A DNA stretch of 64,000 bases from positions 1,612,001 through 1,676,000 of the forward strand of contig NZ_CP010849.1 in assembly GCF_000931445.1 (NCBI RefSeq), written 5' to 3'. Shown piece after piece: positions 1-12,362 of this stretch (positions within the stretch are counted from its first letter, which is position 1; each line of letters starts with the position of its first letter). The notes below the pieces were generated by a model that had not been told where the DNA came from, searched no databases, and saw only the letters and a list, made by a program, of their open reading frames with translations. A program made the position numbers and the translations under genes. This stretch comes from Streptomyces cyaneogriseus subsp. noncyanogenus. GTDB taxonomy: Bacteria > Actinomycetota > Actinomycetes > Streptomycetales > Streptomycetaceae.

Positions 1-1
1 C

Positions 2-1411
2 GAGCTGTGCACGCCGCAGGAGCGGCTGCTGTGGGCGCGGCTGTCGGTGTTCGCGGGCGGTTTCGACCTGGAGGCCGCCGAATACGTGTGCGGCGGGAGC
101 GGCCTGCCCGCCGAGGACGTGCTCGACGTCCTGTCGTCCCTGCTCGGGCAGTCCATGGTGAGCCGCGAGGAGACGCCGGCGGGACCCCGCTACCGGATGC
201 TGGACACGGTGCGGGCCTACGGCGCCGACTGGCTGGAGGGGACGGGGGACGCGGCGCGGGTGCGGCGGCGGCACCGGGACTGGTACCTGGGCCTGGCCAC
301 CTCCTGCGAACTGGAGTGGTTCTCGCCGCGCCAGCGGGAGGTCGCCGCGCGTATCGAGGCGGAGCTGCCGAATCTGCGCGGCGCCCTGGAGTACAGCCTG
401 GCCGGTCCGGAGGAGACCCATCTGGGCCAGTACCTGGCGGGCTCCCTGTGGTTCTGCTGGGTCGGCTGCGGGCGGCTGTCGGAGGGGCGGCGCTGGCTGG
501 ACCAGGCGGTCGGGCTCGACACCGGGCGCACCGCCCCCGAGCTGTCGCGGCTCAAGGCCCTGTGGGTGCTCGGCTATGTGGCGGTCCTGCAAGGCGACAC
601 GGTGGCCGCGCTGACGGCCCTCCAGGAGTGCCGCACACGGGCGGAGCGGGCGGCGAACGCGACGGCGCTGGCCTACGCGGAGCACCGCACCGGCTGCCTG
701 GCGCTGATCACGGACGACGTGACGCGCGCGGAAACGCTGCTGCGGTCGGCGCTGGAGCGCTACCAGGAGATCGGCGAGCTCAACAGCAATGTGCTGATGG
801 GCCGGGTGGAGCTGGCGATGACGCGGGCGTTCCAGGGCGACCTGGCGGACGCGGTGCGCCTGTGCGAGGAGGTGTACCGGGTGTGCGAGGACCACGGCGA
901 GCGGTGGGCCCGCTCCTACGCGCAGTACGTGCTGGCGTACGCCGCCTGGAGCGACGGCGATCCGGCCCGGGCCCGGGAGCTGCTGACCGAGTGCCTGGGC
1001 AGTTCGCACGGTTTCCGTGATCTGCTGGCCTCGGTGCTCTCGGTGGAGCTGCTGGCCCTGGTCACGGTGACGGAGGGCCACGCGAGGGAGGCGGCCGTGT
1101 TGCAGGGTGCCGCGGAGCGGATGTGGCCGTCGGTGGGGCTGCGGCTGTTCGGCTCGGCGCACTACAACGCGCCGCACGAGCTGTGCGAGGCGACGGCCCG
1201 GGAGGAACTGGGCGACGAGCGGTACGAGGAGTGCGTGCGCGAGGGGGCCCGGCTGAGCCGGGAGGAGGCGGTCGCCCGTGCCCTGCTGCGGCCGGCGTCC
1301 CCGGACGGGCTGCCGGCGCCCCGGGGGCCGGTTCCGCGGGCGGGTGCGCCCGCGCGCACGGCGAAGCCCGCCGCCTCGCCCACCCGGAAGGGCGGGGAGA
1401 CGACGGGCTGA
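2..1411 (+). CDS. C-terminal part of a large AfsR/LuxR-type ATPase regulator (5' truncated by window edge)
   Basis: The reading frame is open from base 2, so the true start lies outside the window. The visible part begins with a winged-helix-like segment rich in Leu and Trp, of the kind that follows the NTPase domain in large STAND-type regulators of Streptomyces. Helical repeat (TPR-like) sequence follows over roughly 300 residues and the protein ends in a Pro/Ala/Arg-rich tail. No C-terminal LuxR helix-turn-helix is visible, so any DNA-binding domain must be in the missing N-terminal part. The gene converges on rpsD with a 34-bp gap. The family call rests only on the overall architecture of the visible part. 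Confidence 0.6.
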   Translation, partial: ELCTPQERLLWARLSVFAGGFDLEAAEYVCGGSGLPAEDVLDVLSSLLGQSMVSREETPAGPRYRMLDTVRAYGADWLEGTGDAARVRRRHRDWYLGLATSCELEWFSPRQREVAARIEAELPNLRGALEYSLAGPEETHLGQYLAGSLWFCWVGCGRLSEGRRWLDQAVGLDTGRTAPELSRLKALWVLGYVAVLQGDTVAALTALQECRTRAERAANATALAYAEHRTGCLALITDDVTRAETLLRSALERYQEIGELNSNVLMGRVELAMTRAFQGDLADAVRLCEEVYRVCEDHGERWARSYAQYVLAYAAWSDGDPARARELLTECLGSSHGFRDLLASVLSVELLALVTVTEGHAREAAVLQGAAERMWPSVGLRLFGSAHYNAPHELCEATAREELGDERYEECVREGARLSREEAVARALLRPASPDGLPAPRGPVPRAGAPARTAKPAASPTRKGGETTG

Positions 1412-1445
1412 GGTACCGCTGGGGTGGTACTGCGTCCGGCTGGGG

Positions 1446-2060
1446 TCAGCGGGCGTAGTACTCGACGACGAGCTGCTCGTCGCAGATCACCGGGATCTCC
1501 TTGCGGTTCGGCTCACGGTCCAGGCGGAACGCCAGGGCCTTGAGGTTCACCTGGAGGTAGCGCGGGGTCTCGCCGTCGGGGGCGAAGCCGCCTTCACGGG
1601 CGATCGTGAAGAGCGTCTTCTCCTTGGAGCGCTCGCGGACCTGCACCACGTCGTCGGGACGGACGACGAAGGACGGCTTGTCGACCTTCTTGCCGTTGAC
1701 CTGGATGTGGCCGTGGACGACCATCTGGCGGGCCTGGTAGATCGTGCGGGCGATGCCCGAACGCAGGACCAGCGCGTCGAGGCGCTTCTCCAGCTCCACG
1801 ATCAGGGCCTCACCGGTCTTGCCCTGGACCTTGGAGGCACGCTCGTAGGCGCGGACGAGCTGGCGCTCGGAGATGTCGTACTGAGCGCGCAGGCGCTGCT
1901 TCTCCAGCAGACGGACCTTGTAGTCCGAGTTCTGCTTGCGGCCGCGGCCGTGCTCACCCGGCGGGTAGGGGCGGGCCTCGAAGTACTTGACGGCCTTCGG
2001 GGTCAGCGCGATGCCGAGGGCACGCGACTTCTTGACCTTGGGGCGGGACTGGTTCGCCAT
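1446..2060 (-). CDS. rpsD: 30S ribosomal protein S4
   Basis: This 204-residue protein is a primary 16S rRNA-binding protein of the 30S subunit. The N-terminal part is basic and carries the conserved PYPPGEHGRGR segment at about residues 31-41. The S4 RNA-binding domain spans roughly residues 92-156 (KRLDALVLRSG onward). The N-terminal zinc-binding cysteines of many S4 proteins are absent, so this is the cysteine-free (C-minus) form. An ATG start is preceded by GAGGTG at suitable spacing. The gene stands alone, away from the alpha operon, as is usual in actinobacteria. Confidence 0.97.
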   Translation of the reverse strand: MANQSRPKVKKSRALGIALTPKAVKYFEARPYPPGEHGRGRKQNSDYKVRLLEKQRLRAQYDISERQLVRAYERASKVQGKTGEALIVELEKRLDALVLRSGIARTIYQARQMVVHGHIQVNGKKVDKPSFVVRPDDVVQVRERSKEKTLFTIAREGGFAPDGETPRYLQVNLKALAFRLDREPNRKEIPVICDEQLVVEYYAR

Positions 2061-2393
2061 GAACCAAACACCTCATGTTCTTGTGCGAATACGGCTTCAC
2101 CAGGGTTAGGGGAGGTCGCATCCGCAGCCGGGGAAACCTCACGGTCCGCTGGGACCTGCGAGGCAGCCGCTCCCCTGGTCTGGGCACATACGTGCAGCAC
2201 GCGAGTGGCCCACCGACCGTTCCCGGAGCTCCGGGTGGTGGTGGGCTGCCCGCGACACCGTTCGCCGGTGCGCGACGCTCCTGGAGTCCCGGCGGACCGG
2301 TCCTCCGGCTGGATGTCCCGCTCTGGTGGTGCCGGACACCTCAGGAAAGGGCCGGACACGGGACTCAGCACTTCGCAGCAGTCTACAGCGTGG
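2061..2393. other. Intergenic region between rarA and rpsD
   Basis: This 333-bp stretch lies between the rarA stop and the rpsD start, both on the minus strand. It should hold the rarA 3' end and the promoter and leader of rpsD. Short open frames cross it on both strands, but none has a convincing ribosome binding site or familiar sequence. I found no clear promoter hexamers or hairpin and make no further claim. Confidence 0.5.
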
Positions 2394-3752
2394 TCAGGAC
2401 CGCCTGCGACCGAGGTGCTTCCGGGTCCACTCGACGGCGTCCGCGTACCGCGCCTCCGCGCCGTGCCGGGTCGGCGTGTAGTACTCGCGGTCCTTCAGCG
2501 CGTCGGGGGCGTACTGCTGGGCGGCGATCCCCTCGGGCAGGTCGTGCGGGTAGACGTACCCCTGCCCGTGGCCGAGCTTGCCCGCGCCCTTGTAGTGGCT
2601 GTCGCGCAGGTGCGGCGGTACCGGACCGGCCAGGCCCTTGCGCACGTCGTCCAGAGCGGCGCCGATCGCGGTGGTGGCGGCATTGGACTTGGGGGCGAGC
2701 GCGAGGGCGATGGTGGCGTGGCTGAGGGTCAGCGCGGCCTCGGGGAAGCCGATCATGGCGACGGCCTGGGCGGCGGCGACCGCGATGGGCAGCGCGTTCG
2801 GGTCGGCGAGGCCGATGTCCTCGCTGGCGGAGATCATCAGACGGCGGGCGATGAAACGCGGGTCCTCGCCGGCCTCGATCATCCGCGCCAGGTAGTGCAG
2901 GGCGGCGTCGACGTCGGAGCCGCGGATGGACTTGATCAGGGCGCTGGCGACGTCGTAGTGCTGGTCGCCGTCGCGGTCGTACTTCACCGCCGCCCGGTCG
3001 ACCGTCTCCTCCAGCGTGGTCAGGCCGATCTCCGTCTCGCCCTTGTCGAGCGCGGCGCCGGCGGCGGCCTCCAGGGCGGTCAGGGCGCGGCGGGCGTCAC
3101 CGCCGGCGATGCGCAGCAGGTGGTCCTCGGTGTCCTCGGGGAGGGCGACGGCGCCGCCGAGCCCGCGCTCGTCGGCCAGCGCCCGCCGCAGCAGGTCCCT
3201 GATGTCGTCGTCGGTGAGGGGTTCGAGGGTGAGCAGGAGGGAGCGGGACAGCAGGGGGGAGATCACCGAGAAGTACGGGTTCTCGGTGGTCGCGGCGATC
3301 AGCGTGACCCAGCGGTTCTCGACGGCCGGGAGCAGGGAGTCCTGCTGCGCCTTGCTGAAGCGGTGGATCTCGTCGAGGAAGAGGAGGGTCTCCTTGCCGT
3401 ACCCGCCGGAGGCGCGGCGGGCGCCGTCGATGACCGCGCGGACCTCCTTGACGCCCGCGGTGATCGCCGACAGTTCGACGAAGCGCTTGTTGGTGGCCTT
3501 GGAGACCACGTACGCCAGGGTCGTCTTGCCGGTGCCCGGCGGGCCCCACAGGATCACCGAGGAGGGGCCGGCGGGGCTGCCCGAGGTGCCCTCGCCGACC
3601 AGTCGGCGCAGGGGCGAGCCGGGCTTGAGCAGGTGCTGCTGGCCCACCACCTCGTCGAGGGTGCGCGGGCGCATCCGGACCGCCAGCGGGCTGCTCGACG
3701 GCTCCTTCTCCTGGCGTTCTTCTGCTGCGGCGGTGAACAGGTCGGGCTCCAC
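2394..3752 (-). CDS. rarA: Replication-associated recombination protein A (MgsA/RarA AAA ATPase)
   Basis: This 452-residue clamp-loader-like AAA+ ATPase acts at stalled replication forks. Walker A (GPPGTGKTT) is at about residues 70-78 and Walker B (LLFLDEIH) at about 123-130; the sequence TTENPYFSV further on is typical of the family. The C-terminal helical part ends with the conserved [10 protein letters not shown] and YYTPTRHG segments of RarA proteins. The GTG start follows the VKOR-family gene by 43 bp on the same strand, so the two may be cotranscribed. Length is normal for the family. Confidence 0.93.
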   Translation of the reverse strand: MEPDLFTAAAEERQEKEPSSSPLAVRMRPRTLDEVVGQQHLLKPGSPLRRLVGEGTSGSPAGPSSVILWGPPGTGKTTLAYVVSKATNKRFVELSAITAGVKEVRAVIDGARRASGGYGKETLLFLDEIHRFSKAQQDSLLPAVENRWVTLIAATTENPYFSVISPLLSRSLLLTLEPLTDDDIRDLLRRALADERGLGGAVALPEDTEDHLLRIAGGDARRALTALEAAAGAALDKGETEIGLTTLEETVDRAAVKYDRDGDQHYDVASALIKSIRGSDVDAALHYLARMIEAGEDPRFIARRLMISASEDIGLADPNALPIAVAAAQAVAMIGFPEAALTLSHATIALALAPKSNAATTAIGAALDDVRKGLAGPVPPHLRDSHYKGAGKLGHGQGYVYPHDLPEGIAAQQYAPDALKDREYYTPTRHGAEARYADAVEWTRKHLGRRRS

Positions 3753-3795
3753 GGGGAAACCCTAATTCACCCCACCGACAGTCCCGCGGGCGCCG

Positions 3796-4458
3796 TCAGC
3801 TGGTCCAGAAGTCCCACCAGCGGGTGAGGATCAGCATGCCGATGATGCCGATGTGCAGCACGGGCAGGACCCAGGTGAACTCGCCGAAGAAGCCCCGGAG
3901 CCAGGCGGGCGCCGGCAGGAAGCCCTTGCGGACGTTGAACGAGGTCACGTACCAGAACATGACGATCGTGGCGACCCAGGCCAGGCAGCACCACAGGCAC
4001 AGGGCGTTGATCCGGTACAGCGACTGGAACATCAGCCAGGCGCAGAACCCGACGCCGAACAGCGTGCCCGCGTTGAAGGTGAGCCAGTACCAGCGCGGGA
4101 AGCGGGCCCGGGCCAGCAGGCTCATGCCGACGCAGACGACGATGCCGTAGGCGACCAGGCCGAGCATCGGGTTGGGGAACCCGAAGGCGGCGGCCTGCTT
4201 GCTCTCCATGACGCTGCCGCAGGAGACGACCGGATTGAGGCTGCACCCGGGGGTGAAGGTCTTGCCGGCGACCTTGGCCTCCAGCAGCTTGAACTTGTCG
4301 AGCGTGATGACCCACGCGGCCAGCAGCCCGGCGGCGCCCGTGATCACCAGCAGCAGGCCGAAGGCGCGGCTGCCGCCCTCGGCGCGCGGAGTGCCGGCCG
4401 TGCCCTCCGGCGAGGGCTCGGGCTCGGTGGAGACGTCCTTGACTGTCGTCTTGCTCAT
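3796..4458 (-). CDS. Vitamin K epoxide reductase (VKOR) family membrane protein
   Basis: This 220-residue integral membrane protein is of the bacterial VKOR type, which reoxidises DsbA-like disulfide catalysts using quinone. The expected cysteines are visible: a loop pair at C72 and C80 and a membrane-proximal CxxC (CLWC) at 154-157. Four or five hydrophobic segments follow a charged Pro/Glu-rich N-terminus. I chose the ATG giving MSKTTVKD; the frame is open further upstream, but those residues are not protein-like and a GGA element precedes this ATG. There is no fused thioredoxin domain, so a separate DsbA partner is expected. A terminator separates it from hisS upstream. Confidence 0.88.
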   Translation of the reverse strand: MSKTTVKDVSTEPEPSPEGTAGTPRAEGGSRAFGLLLVITGAAGLLAAWVITLDKFKLLEAKVAGKTFTPGCSLNPVVSCGSVMESKQAAAFGFPNPMLGLVAYGIVVCVGMSLLARARFPRWYWLTFNAGTLFGVGFCAWLMFQSLYRINALCLWCCLAWVATIVMFWYVTSFNVRKGFLPAPAWLRGFFGEFTWVLPVLHIGIIGMLILTRWWDFWTS

Positions 4459-4621
4459 CACGCCGATTCCGTCACTAGAGGGTCGGACCTGCTTCGGGCA
4501 CGGCCATTGTGCCGCACGCGCGCGCGTGTCCACCGTTCGCTGCGCATAAGGAGGGACGGGCGGACCGCCCGAGCGGGCGGTTTCCTGCCGACACCTGTTC
4601 CAACGGCGGGCGCATGAACGA

Positions 4622-4655
4622 ACGCGCCGGGTGCCGTGGTCGGCATCCGGCGCGT
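4622..4655 (-). terminator. Rho-independent terminator downstream of hisS
   Basis: A 14-bp inverted repeat (one G-T pair) at 4622-4635 and 4642-4655 with a 6-nt loop lies 15 nt beyond the hisS stop codon. On the minus strand it is followed by the T-rich tract TTCGTTC. A second, shorter dyad sits at 4565-4580. Confidence 0.8.
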
Positions 4656-4669
4656 CCGGCGGGGGCAGC

Positions 4670-5932
4670 TCAGCCGAGCCGCGACTCCAGCTCCGCCACG
4701 ATCTCGTTCACGCCGACCGCCGTCTGCTCGCCGGACTCCATGTCCTTGAGCTGGACGACGCCCTCGGCCAGATCCCGTTCACCGGCGACGATCGCGTAGC
4801 GGGCGCCGCTGCGGTTGGCGTTCTTCATGGCGCCCTTGAGGCCCTTGCCACCGTAGGCGAAGTCGGCGGCGATGCCGTTCTTGCGCAGTTCGGTGACCTT
4901 CGCGAACAGCACCCGGCGGGCCTCCTCGCCGAGCGGGACCGCGAAGACGCTGGTGGTGGCGGGCAGTTCGAGCTCGACGCCCTCCGCCTCCAGGGCGAGG
5001 ACGGTGCGGTCGACGCCGAGGGCCCAGCCGACGGACGGCAGCGCGGGACCGCCGATCATCTCGGACAGGCCGTCGTAACGGCCGCCGCCGCCCACCGCGG
5101 ACTGCGAGCCCAGGCCGTCGTGGACGAACTCGAAGGTGGTCCGCGTGTAGTAGTCCAGGCCGCGCACCAGCTTGGGGTCGTCCTCGAAGGAGACGCCCGC
5201 CGCCGTGATCAGCGACCGGACCTCCTCGTGGTACGCCTTGCAGGCGTCGCAGAGGTAGTCGCGCAGGAGCGGGGCGTCGGTGAGCTGCTTCTGGACGTCC
5301 GGGCGCTTGTCATCCAGGACGCGCAGCGGGTTGATCTCCGCGCGGCGCAGGGTGTCCTCGTCGAGATCCAGTCCCCGCAGGAAGGCCTGGAGCGCCTCCC
5401 GGTAGACCGGGCGGCACTCCTTGTCGCCCAGGCTGTTGAGCAGGATGCGGAAGTTCCGCAGGCCCAGCGAGCGGTACGCCTGGTCGGCGAGGATGATCAG
5501 CTCGGCGTCCAGCGCCGGGTCCTCGGCGCCGATCGCCTCGGCGCCGACCTGGGAGAAGTGGCGGTAGCGGCCCTTCTGGGGGCGCTCGTAGCGGTAGTAC
5601 GAGCCCGAGTACCAGAGCTTGACCGGGAGGTTGCCCGCCTTGTGCAGGCTGGCCTCCAGGGCCGCGCGCAGCACGGAGGCCGTGCCCTCGGGGCGCAGGG
5701 CGAGCCGGTCGCCGCCCTTGGTCTCGAAGGCGTACATCTCCTTGGTGACGATGTCGGTGGACTCGCCGACGCCGCGCGCGAACAGCTCGACGTTCTCGAA
5801 GCCGGGCGTCTCGATGTAGCCGTAGCCGGAGCCCCGCAGCGGGGCGGCGATGGCCTCGCGGACGGCCAGGTACTTGGCGGAGTCCGGCGGGATCAGGTCG
5901 TACGTGCCCTTGGGGGCCTTGAAGGTGCTCAC
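4670..5932 (-). CDS. hisS: Histidine--tRNA ligase
   Basis: This 420-residue class II aminoacyl-tRNA synthetase charges tRNA-His. The LRPEGTA segment is at about residues 79-85, motif 2 ([12 protein letters not shown]) at about 113-124, the histidine-specific [11 protein letters not shown] at 255-265, and the motif 3 region GWALGVDR at about 302-309. A C-terminal anticodon-binding domain follows. The gene lies 13 bp downstream of the metallo-beta-lactamase gene, an order also found in mycobacteria (Rv2581c-Rv2580c), so the two are probably cotranscribed. Confidence 0.97.
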   Translation of the reverse strand: MSTFKAPKGTYDLIPPDSAKYLAVREAIAAPLRGSGYGYIETPGFENVELFARGVGESTDIVTKEMYAFETKGGDRLALRPEGTASVLRAALEASLHKAGNLPVKLWYSGSYYRYERPQKGRYRHFSQVGAEAIGAEDPALDAELIILADQAYRSLGLRNFRILLNSLGDKECRPVYREALQAFLRGLDLDEDTLRRAEINPLRVLDDKRPDVQKQLTDAPLLRDYLCDACKAYHEEVRSLITAAGVSFEDDPKLVRGLDYYTRTTFEFVHDGLGSQSAVGGGGRYDGLSEMIGGPALPSVGWALGVDRTVLALEAEGVELELPATTSVFAVPLGEEARRVLFAKVTELRKNGIAADFAYGGKGLKGAMKNANRSGARYAIVAGERDLAEGVVQLKDMESGEQTAVGVNEIVAELESRLG

Positions 5933-5945
5933 GGGAGGTCTCTCG

Positions 5946-6653
5946 TCACATTCCTCGTCGGGGCGCCTCGGCAGCGCCCTGGCCGGCGGCCACCTGCCGC
6001 AGATAGGGGTTGGTGGCGCGCTCCTGGCCGATGGTCGTCTGGGGGCCGTGGCCGGACAGCACCACGGTCGAGTCGTCGAGCGGCAGGCACACGCGGGCCA
6101 GCGAGTCGAGCATGTCGGCCATGTCGCCGCCGGGCAGGTCGGTGCGTCCGATGGAGCCGGCGAACAGCAGGTCGCCCGAGAACAGGATCGGCGGGATGTC
6201 CGCCGCCTCGGGCAGGCCGAAGGTCACCGACCCCTTGGTATGGCCCGGCGCGTGCGCGACGGAGAACCGGAATCCCGCCAGCTCCAGCGTCGCTCCGTCG
6301 GTCAGCTCCTTGACGTCGTCGGGCTCCCCCACGGTCAGCTCGCCCATCAGCGGCATCCCGATGGACCGGCCGAGCGCCTTCTCGGGGTCGCTCATCATGT
6401 AGCGGTCCGAGGGGTGGATCCAGGCCGGCACGTCGTGCGCGCCGCACACCGGGACGACCGAGGCCACATGGTCGATGTGGCCATGGGTGAGGACGACGGC
6501 GACGGGCTTGAGCCGATGCTTCTTCAGCGCCTCCTCGACGCCCTGGGCGGCCTGGTGGCCGGGGTCGATGATCACGCACTCCTCACCGGCGGCGGGGGCG
6601 ACGAGGTAGCAGTTCGTCCCCCAGGCCCCGGCGGGGAACCCGGCAATGAGCAC
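5946..6653 (-). CDS. Metallo-beta-lactamase-fold hydrolase (glyoxalase II-like)
   Basis: This 235-residue hydrolase has the metal-binding signature THGHIDH at about residues 57-63, with further ligand motifs APGHTKG, FSGDLLF and LSGHGP in the expected order. These resemble hydroxyacylglutathione hydrolase, but the substrate is unknown, and actinobacteria use mycothiol rather than glutathione. The GTG start faces the cyclophilin gene across a 190-bp divergent promoter region. Its position next to hisS is conserved in actinobacteria. Confidence 0.85.
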   Translation of the reverse strand: MLIAGFPAGAWGTNCYLVAPAAGEECVIIDPGHQAAQGVEEALKKHRLKPVAVVLTHGHIDHVASVVPVCGAHDVPAWIHPSDRYMMSDPEKALGRSIGMPLMGELTVGEPDDVKELTDGATLELAGFRFSVAHAPGHTKGSVTFGLPEAADIPPILFSGDLLFAGSIGRTDLPGGDMADMLDSLARVCLPLDDSTVVLSGHGPQTTIGQERATNPYLRQVAAGQGAAEAPRRGM

Positions 6654-6843
6654 GATCGTCCTTCGTTGTGTGGGTACGGGTGGGCTTGCGAACGGGCAGC
6701 GCCCAGGTCAGAGCCTACCGGCGGTGCCGATTCCTCAGCGAACCCATATACGGTACGGGGCTACACGCAGACGCCCGGCCACGGGCAGGCGCGCGTACCG
6801 GTCGGCAATCGAAGTCGCATCAGACGCATGAGGAGAGAACCCG

Positions 6844-7662
6844 GTGGTCAGCCAGGAACAGCGGCGGCGTCAGCTCGCCCGGGAGAAGTTCTTGCGGCAG
6901 CAGCAGCGGCGCACCGCCGCCAGGCGTAAGGCCCGCGCGCGCAACGCGGTGATCGCCTCGGTGCTCGGCGTGGTCCTCGTGGGCAGCGTCGGGCTGTACA
7001 CGACCGGCGTCCTCAAGGACGACGGCGACGACAAGGCCAACGCGAACGCCGAGGTCAGCCCGAGCGCGACCAGCAAGGCCCCGGACCCGTGCGAGAAGCC
7101 GGCCGAGGGCAAGGCCGCGACGGCGACCTGGAAGAAGGAGCCGGCGATGACCATCGACAAGTCGGCGAAGTACACGATGAGGCTCGACACGACCTGCGGG
7201 GCGATAGACATCGACCTGAAGGCGTCGGCGGCGCCGCACACCGTCAACTCGTTCAGCTTCCTCGCCGGTAAGGGCTACTTCGACCACACCAAGTGCCACC
7301 GGCTCACCACCAACGGCATCTACGTGTTGCAGTGCGGCGACCCGACCGGGCAGGGCACGGGCGGCCCCGGCTACACGATCCCGGACGAGAACCTGAAGGA
7401 CAAGAGCCTGAAGGACAACGTCTATCCGGCCGGCACGGTGGCCATGGCGAACACGGGGCAGAAGAACTCCGGAGGGAGCCAGTTCTTCCTCGTCTACCAG
7501 GACAGTCCGCTGCCGCCCAGCTACACCCCGTTCGGTACGGTTTCGGAGGCGGGCATGAAGGTGCTGAAGAAGATCGCCGGTGCGGGGGAGAGCACCGGGG
7601 CGGGCGACGGAGCCCCCAACGCGACCGTCGTCATCGACAAGGCGACGGTCACTAAATCCTGA
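6844..7662 (+). CDS. Membrane-anchored peptidyl-prolyl cis-trans isomerase, cyclophilin type
   Basis: This 272-residue cyclophilin begins with a basic N-terminus (about 35 residues) and one hydrophobic segment at about residues 36-56. An acidic linker precedes the cyclophilin domain, which starts around residue 110. The conserved motifs GTGGPGY, MANTG and GSQFF are present. The domain should lie outside the membrane and assist folding of secreted proteins. The GTG start has a GGAGAG element 8 nt upstream. The neighbourhood matches mycobacterial ppiB (Rv2582c) between relA and the MBL gene. Confidence 0.88.
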   Translation: MVSQEQRRRQLAREKFLRQQQRRTAARRKARARNAVIASVLGVVLVGSVGLYTTGVLKDDGDDKANANAEVSPSATSKAPDPCEKPAEGKAATATWKKEPAMTIDKSAKYTMRLDTTCGAIDIDLKASAAPHTVNSFSFLAGKGYFDHTKCHRLTTNGIYVLQCGDPTGQGTGGPGYTIPDENLKDKSLKDNVYPAGTVAMANTGQKNSGGSQFFLVYQDSPLPPSYTPFGTVSEAGMKVLKKIAGAGESTGAGDGAPNATVVIDKATVTKS

Positions 7663-7797
7663 CCGTCATCTGCGGAATTTCGGTCGCGCGGGATGCGGAC
7701 AGGCCACCCGCCGGTCGCCTATGTTGGCCGTGACGAAACTGTGGACGATGCCCGGGGGTGGATCACCCTGTCGCAGGCATCATGTGGAGGAGGCGCT

Positions 7798-9027
7798 GTG
7801 AGCAGCGACCCGTGGGGCCGCGTCGACGAGACGGGGACCGTGTACGTGCGTACGGCCGATGGCGAGCAGGTCGTCGGTTCCTGGCAGGCCGGCTCCCCCG
7901 ATGAGGCGCTGGCCTACTTCGAGCGCAAGTACGAGGGCCTGGTTGTCGAGATCGGCCTCCTCGAGAAGCGAGTGAAGACCACCGACCTGTCGGCGAAGGA
8001 CGCCCTGGCCGCCATCGAGCATCTGCGCGAGCAGGTGGACGCGCATCACGCCGTCGGCGACCTGGACGCGCTGCGGGCGCGGCTGGACAAGCTCGTGGAG
8101 CTGGTGGAGGCGCGCCGCGAGGAGCGCAAGGCGCAGCGCGCCCGGCAGACCGACGAGGCCCGCCACGCCAAGGAGGCGCTGGTCGCCGAGGCCGAGGAGC
8201 TCGCGCAGTCCGACCAGTGGCGGGCGGCCGGTGAGCGGCTGCGGGCCCTGGTGGACACCTGGAAGGGTCTGCCGAGGCTGGACCGCAAGTCCGACGACGA
8301 GCTGTGGCACCGCTTCTCGCACGCCCGGTCGGCGTTCTCCAAGCGGCGCAAGCAGCACTTCGCGCAGTTGGACGCGCAGCGCGAGGAGGCCCGCCGGATC
8401 AAGGAGCGGCTGGTCGCCGAGGCGGAGTCGCTGTCGGGCTCGACGGACTGGGGTCCGACGGCCGCCCGCTACCGCGAGCTGATGGCCGAGTGGAAGGCCG
8501 CCGGGCGGGCCCAGCGCGAGCACGAGGAAGACCTGTGGAACCGCTTCCGCGGCGCCCAGGACGTCTTCTTCGCCGCCCGCAGCTCGGTCTTCGCCGAGCG
8601 GGACGCCGAGCAGGCGGAGAACCTCAAGCTCAAGGAGGAGCTGGCCGAGGAGGCCGAGAAGCTCCTGCCGGTCACGGACCTGAAGGCGGCGCGGGCCGCG
8701 TTCCGTTCGATCAACGAGCGCTGGGAGGCGATCGGCCATGTGCCGCGCGACGCCCGGCCGAAGGTCGAGGGCCGGATGCACGCGGTGGAGCGGGCGATCC
8801 AGGAGGCCGAGGAGGCCGAGTGGCGCCGGACCAACCCGGAGGCACGCGCGCGCGCCGAGGGTCTGACCGGTCAGCTCCAGGCCGCCGTGGACAAGCTCCA
8901 GCGCCAGATCGAGCAGGCGCGCGCCCAGGGCAACAACGCCAAGGCCGACAAGCTCCAGAAGGAGCTCGAGGGCCGGCAGGCGCTGCTGGACCAGGCGCTG
9001 AAGGGCCTCCAGGAGTTCGGCGGCTGA
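7798..9027 (+). CDS. DUF349 coiled-coil protein
   Basis: This 409-residue, charged, mostly helical protein contains repeated DUF349 units, recognisable by the recurring W-K--G and LW-RF patterns at about residues 140-180, 215-255 and 290-320. It ends in a coiled coil rich in Gln, Lys and Glu. The function of the family is not established. The GTG start is set by GGAGGAGG a few bases upstream; an upstream in-frame extension of 35 codons is not supported. It converges on relA, separated by a strong terminator. Confidence 0.85.
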   Translation: MSSDPWGRVDETGTVYVRTADGEQVVGSWQAGSPDEALAYFERKYEGLVVEIGLLEKRVKTTDLSAKDALAAIEHLREQVDAHHAVGDLDALRARLDKLVELVEARREERKAQRARQTDEARHAKEALVAEAEELAQSDQWRAAGERLRALVDTWKGLPRLDRKSDDELWHRFSHARSAFSKRRKQHFAQLDAQREEARRIKERLVAEAESLSGSTDWGPTAARYRELMAEWKAAGRAQREHEEDLWNRFRGAQDVFFAARSSVFAERDAEQAENLKLKEELAEEAEKLLPVTDLKAARAAFRSINERWEAIGHVPRDARPKVEGRMHAVERAIQEAEEAEWRRTNPEARARAEGLTGQLQAAVDKLQRQIEQARAQGNNAKADKLQKELEGRQALLDQALKGLQEFGG

Positions 9028-9046
9028 CCCTTCCCGCCGCCGCCCG

Positions 9047-9093
9047 CGCACGGCGAAGGCCCCCGTACCGCGTACGGGGGCCTTCGCCGTGCG
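9047..9093. terminator. Bidirectional terminator between the DUF349 gene and relA
   Basis: A perfect 22-bp inverted repeat (9047-9068 with 9072-9093) with a 3-nt loop lies between two convergent stop codons. It is one of the strongest hairpins in the window and should stop transcription from both sides. Confidence 0.9.
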
Positions 9094-9113
9094 GCGTGTG
9101 CGTCGGGCGTCTG

Positions 9114-11651
<2,538 letters not shown>

Positions 11652-11770
11652 GAGGACTCCTCGTGCGCGGTCCGGGTCCCCGGTCAGGCTCCGGAGAACC
11701 CATGGTAGCGATCCTGCGCCCGCGGATCCCCTGTCGTCCGGTGTGAGGACCGTCTACGCGAGGAACGCAC

Positions 11771-11803
11771 GAGGCGGGCGCCGGATTCCTCCGGGCCCGC
11801 CTC
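11771..11803 (-). terminator. Hairpin downstream of apt
   Basis: A 9-bp GC-rich stem extended by a further 5 bp with a single bulge lies 20 nt beyond the apt stop codon and upstream of relA. The minus strand continues with GTGCGTTCCT, so the T tract is weak. It could be a terminator or a partial attenuator between apt and relA. Confidence 0.6.
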
Positions 11804-11822
11804 CGCGTGCCGCAAGGACGTT

Positions 11823-12362
11823 TCAGACGGTGAGCAGCGCCTCGAGCGGGGCGCCCTCCAGGGCAGGCTCCAGGCGGGCCCGCCCGCCGAGGAAGGCCAG
11901 TTCCATCAGGACGGCGACGCCCGCGACCTCGGCGCCCGCCCTGCGGATCAGCTGGAGGGACGCCTCGGCCGTGCCACCGGTGGCGAGGACGTCGTCGACG
12001 ACGAGCACGCGGTCGCCGGCGCTCAGGTCCTCGGCGTGCACCTCGATCTCGGCGGAGCCGTACTCCAGGTCGTACGACTGCCGGAGGGTGGCTCCGGGGA
12101 GCTTGCCCGCCTTGCGTACGGGGATGAAGCCGAGGCCCGCCCGGACCGCGACCGGGGCGCCCAGGATGAACCCGCGCGCCTCCAGGCCGACGATCTTGGT
12201 GGCTGCGTGCCGCTCCGCGATCCGGGCCAGCTCGTCGGTGAGCGCGGTGAACGCCCCCGGGTCGGCCAGGAGCGGGGTGATGTCCTTGAACATCACGCCC
12301 GGTTCCGGGTAGTCGGCCACGTCGCGGATACGGCTGAGGAGCAGTTCGCGGATGTCGGTCAT
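11823..12362 (-). CDS. apt: Adenine phosphoribosyltransferase
   Basis: This 179-residue purine salvage enzyme converts adenine and PRPP to AMP. The PRPP-binding motif VLVVDDVLATGGTA is intact, and PGVMFKDITPLL near the N-terminus is typical of Apt. The ATG start overlaps the secF stop in an ATGA junction, so the gene is translationally coupled to the Sec genes. I rejected the longer open frame upstream because it runs antiparallel to secF coding frames. Confidence 0.96.
   Translation of the reverse strand: MTDIRELLLSRIRDVADYPEPGVMFKDITPLLADPGAFTALTDELARIAERHAATKIVGLEARGFILGAPVAVRAGLGFIPVRKAGKLPGATLRQSYDLEYGSAEIEVHAEDLSAGDRVLVVDDVLATGGTAEASLQLIRRAGAEVAGVAVLMELAFLGGRARLEPALEGAPLEALLTV

Noticed and set aside
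1278..3827. Plus-strand frame crossing rpsD and rarA
   Set aside because: It is antisense to two clear genes and has no protein family signature.
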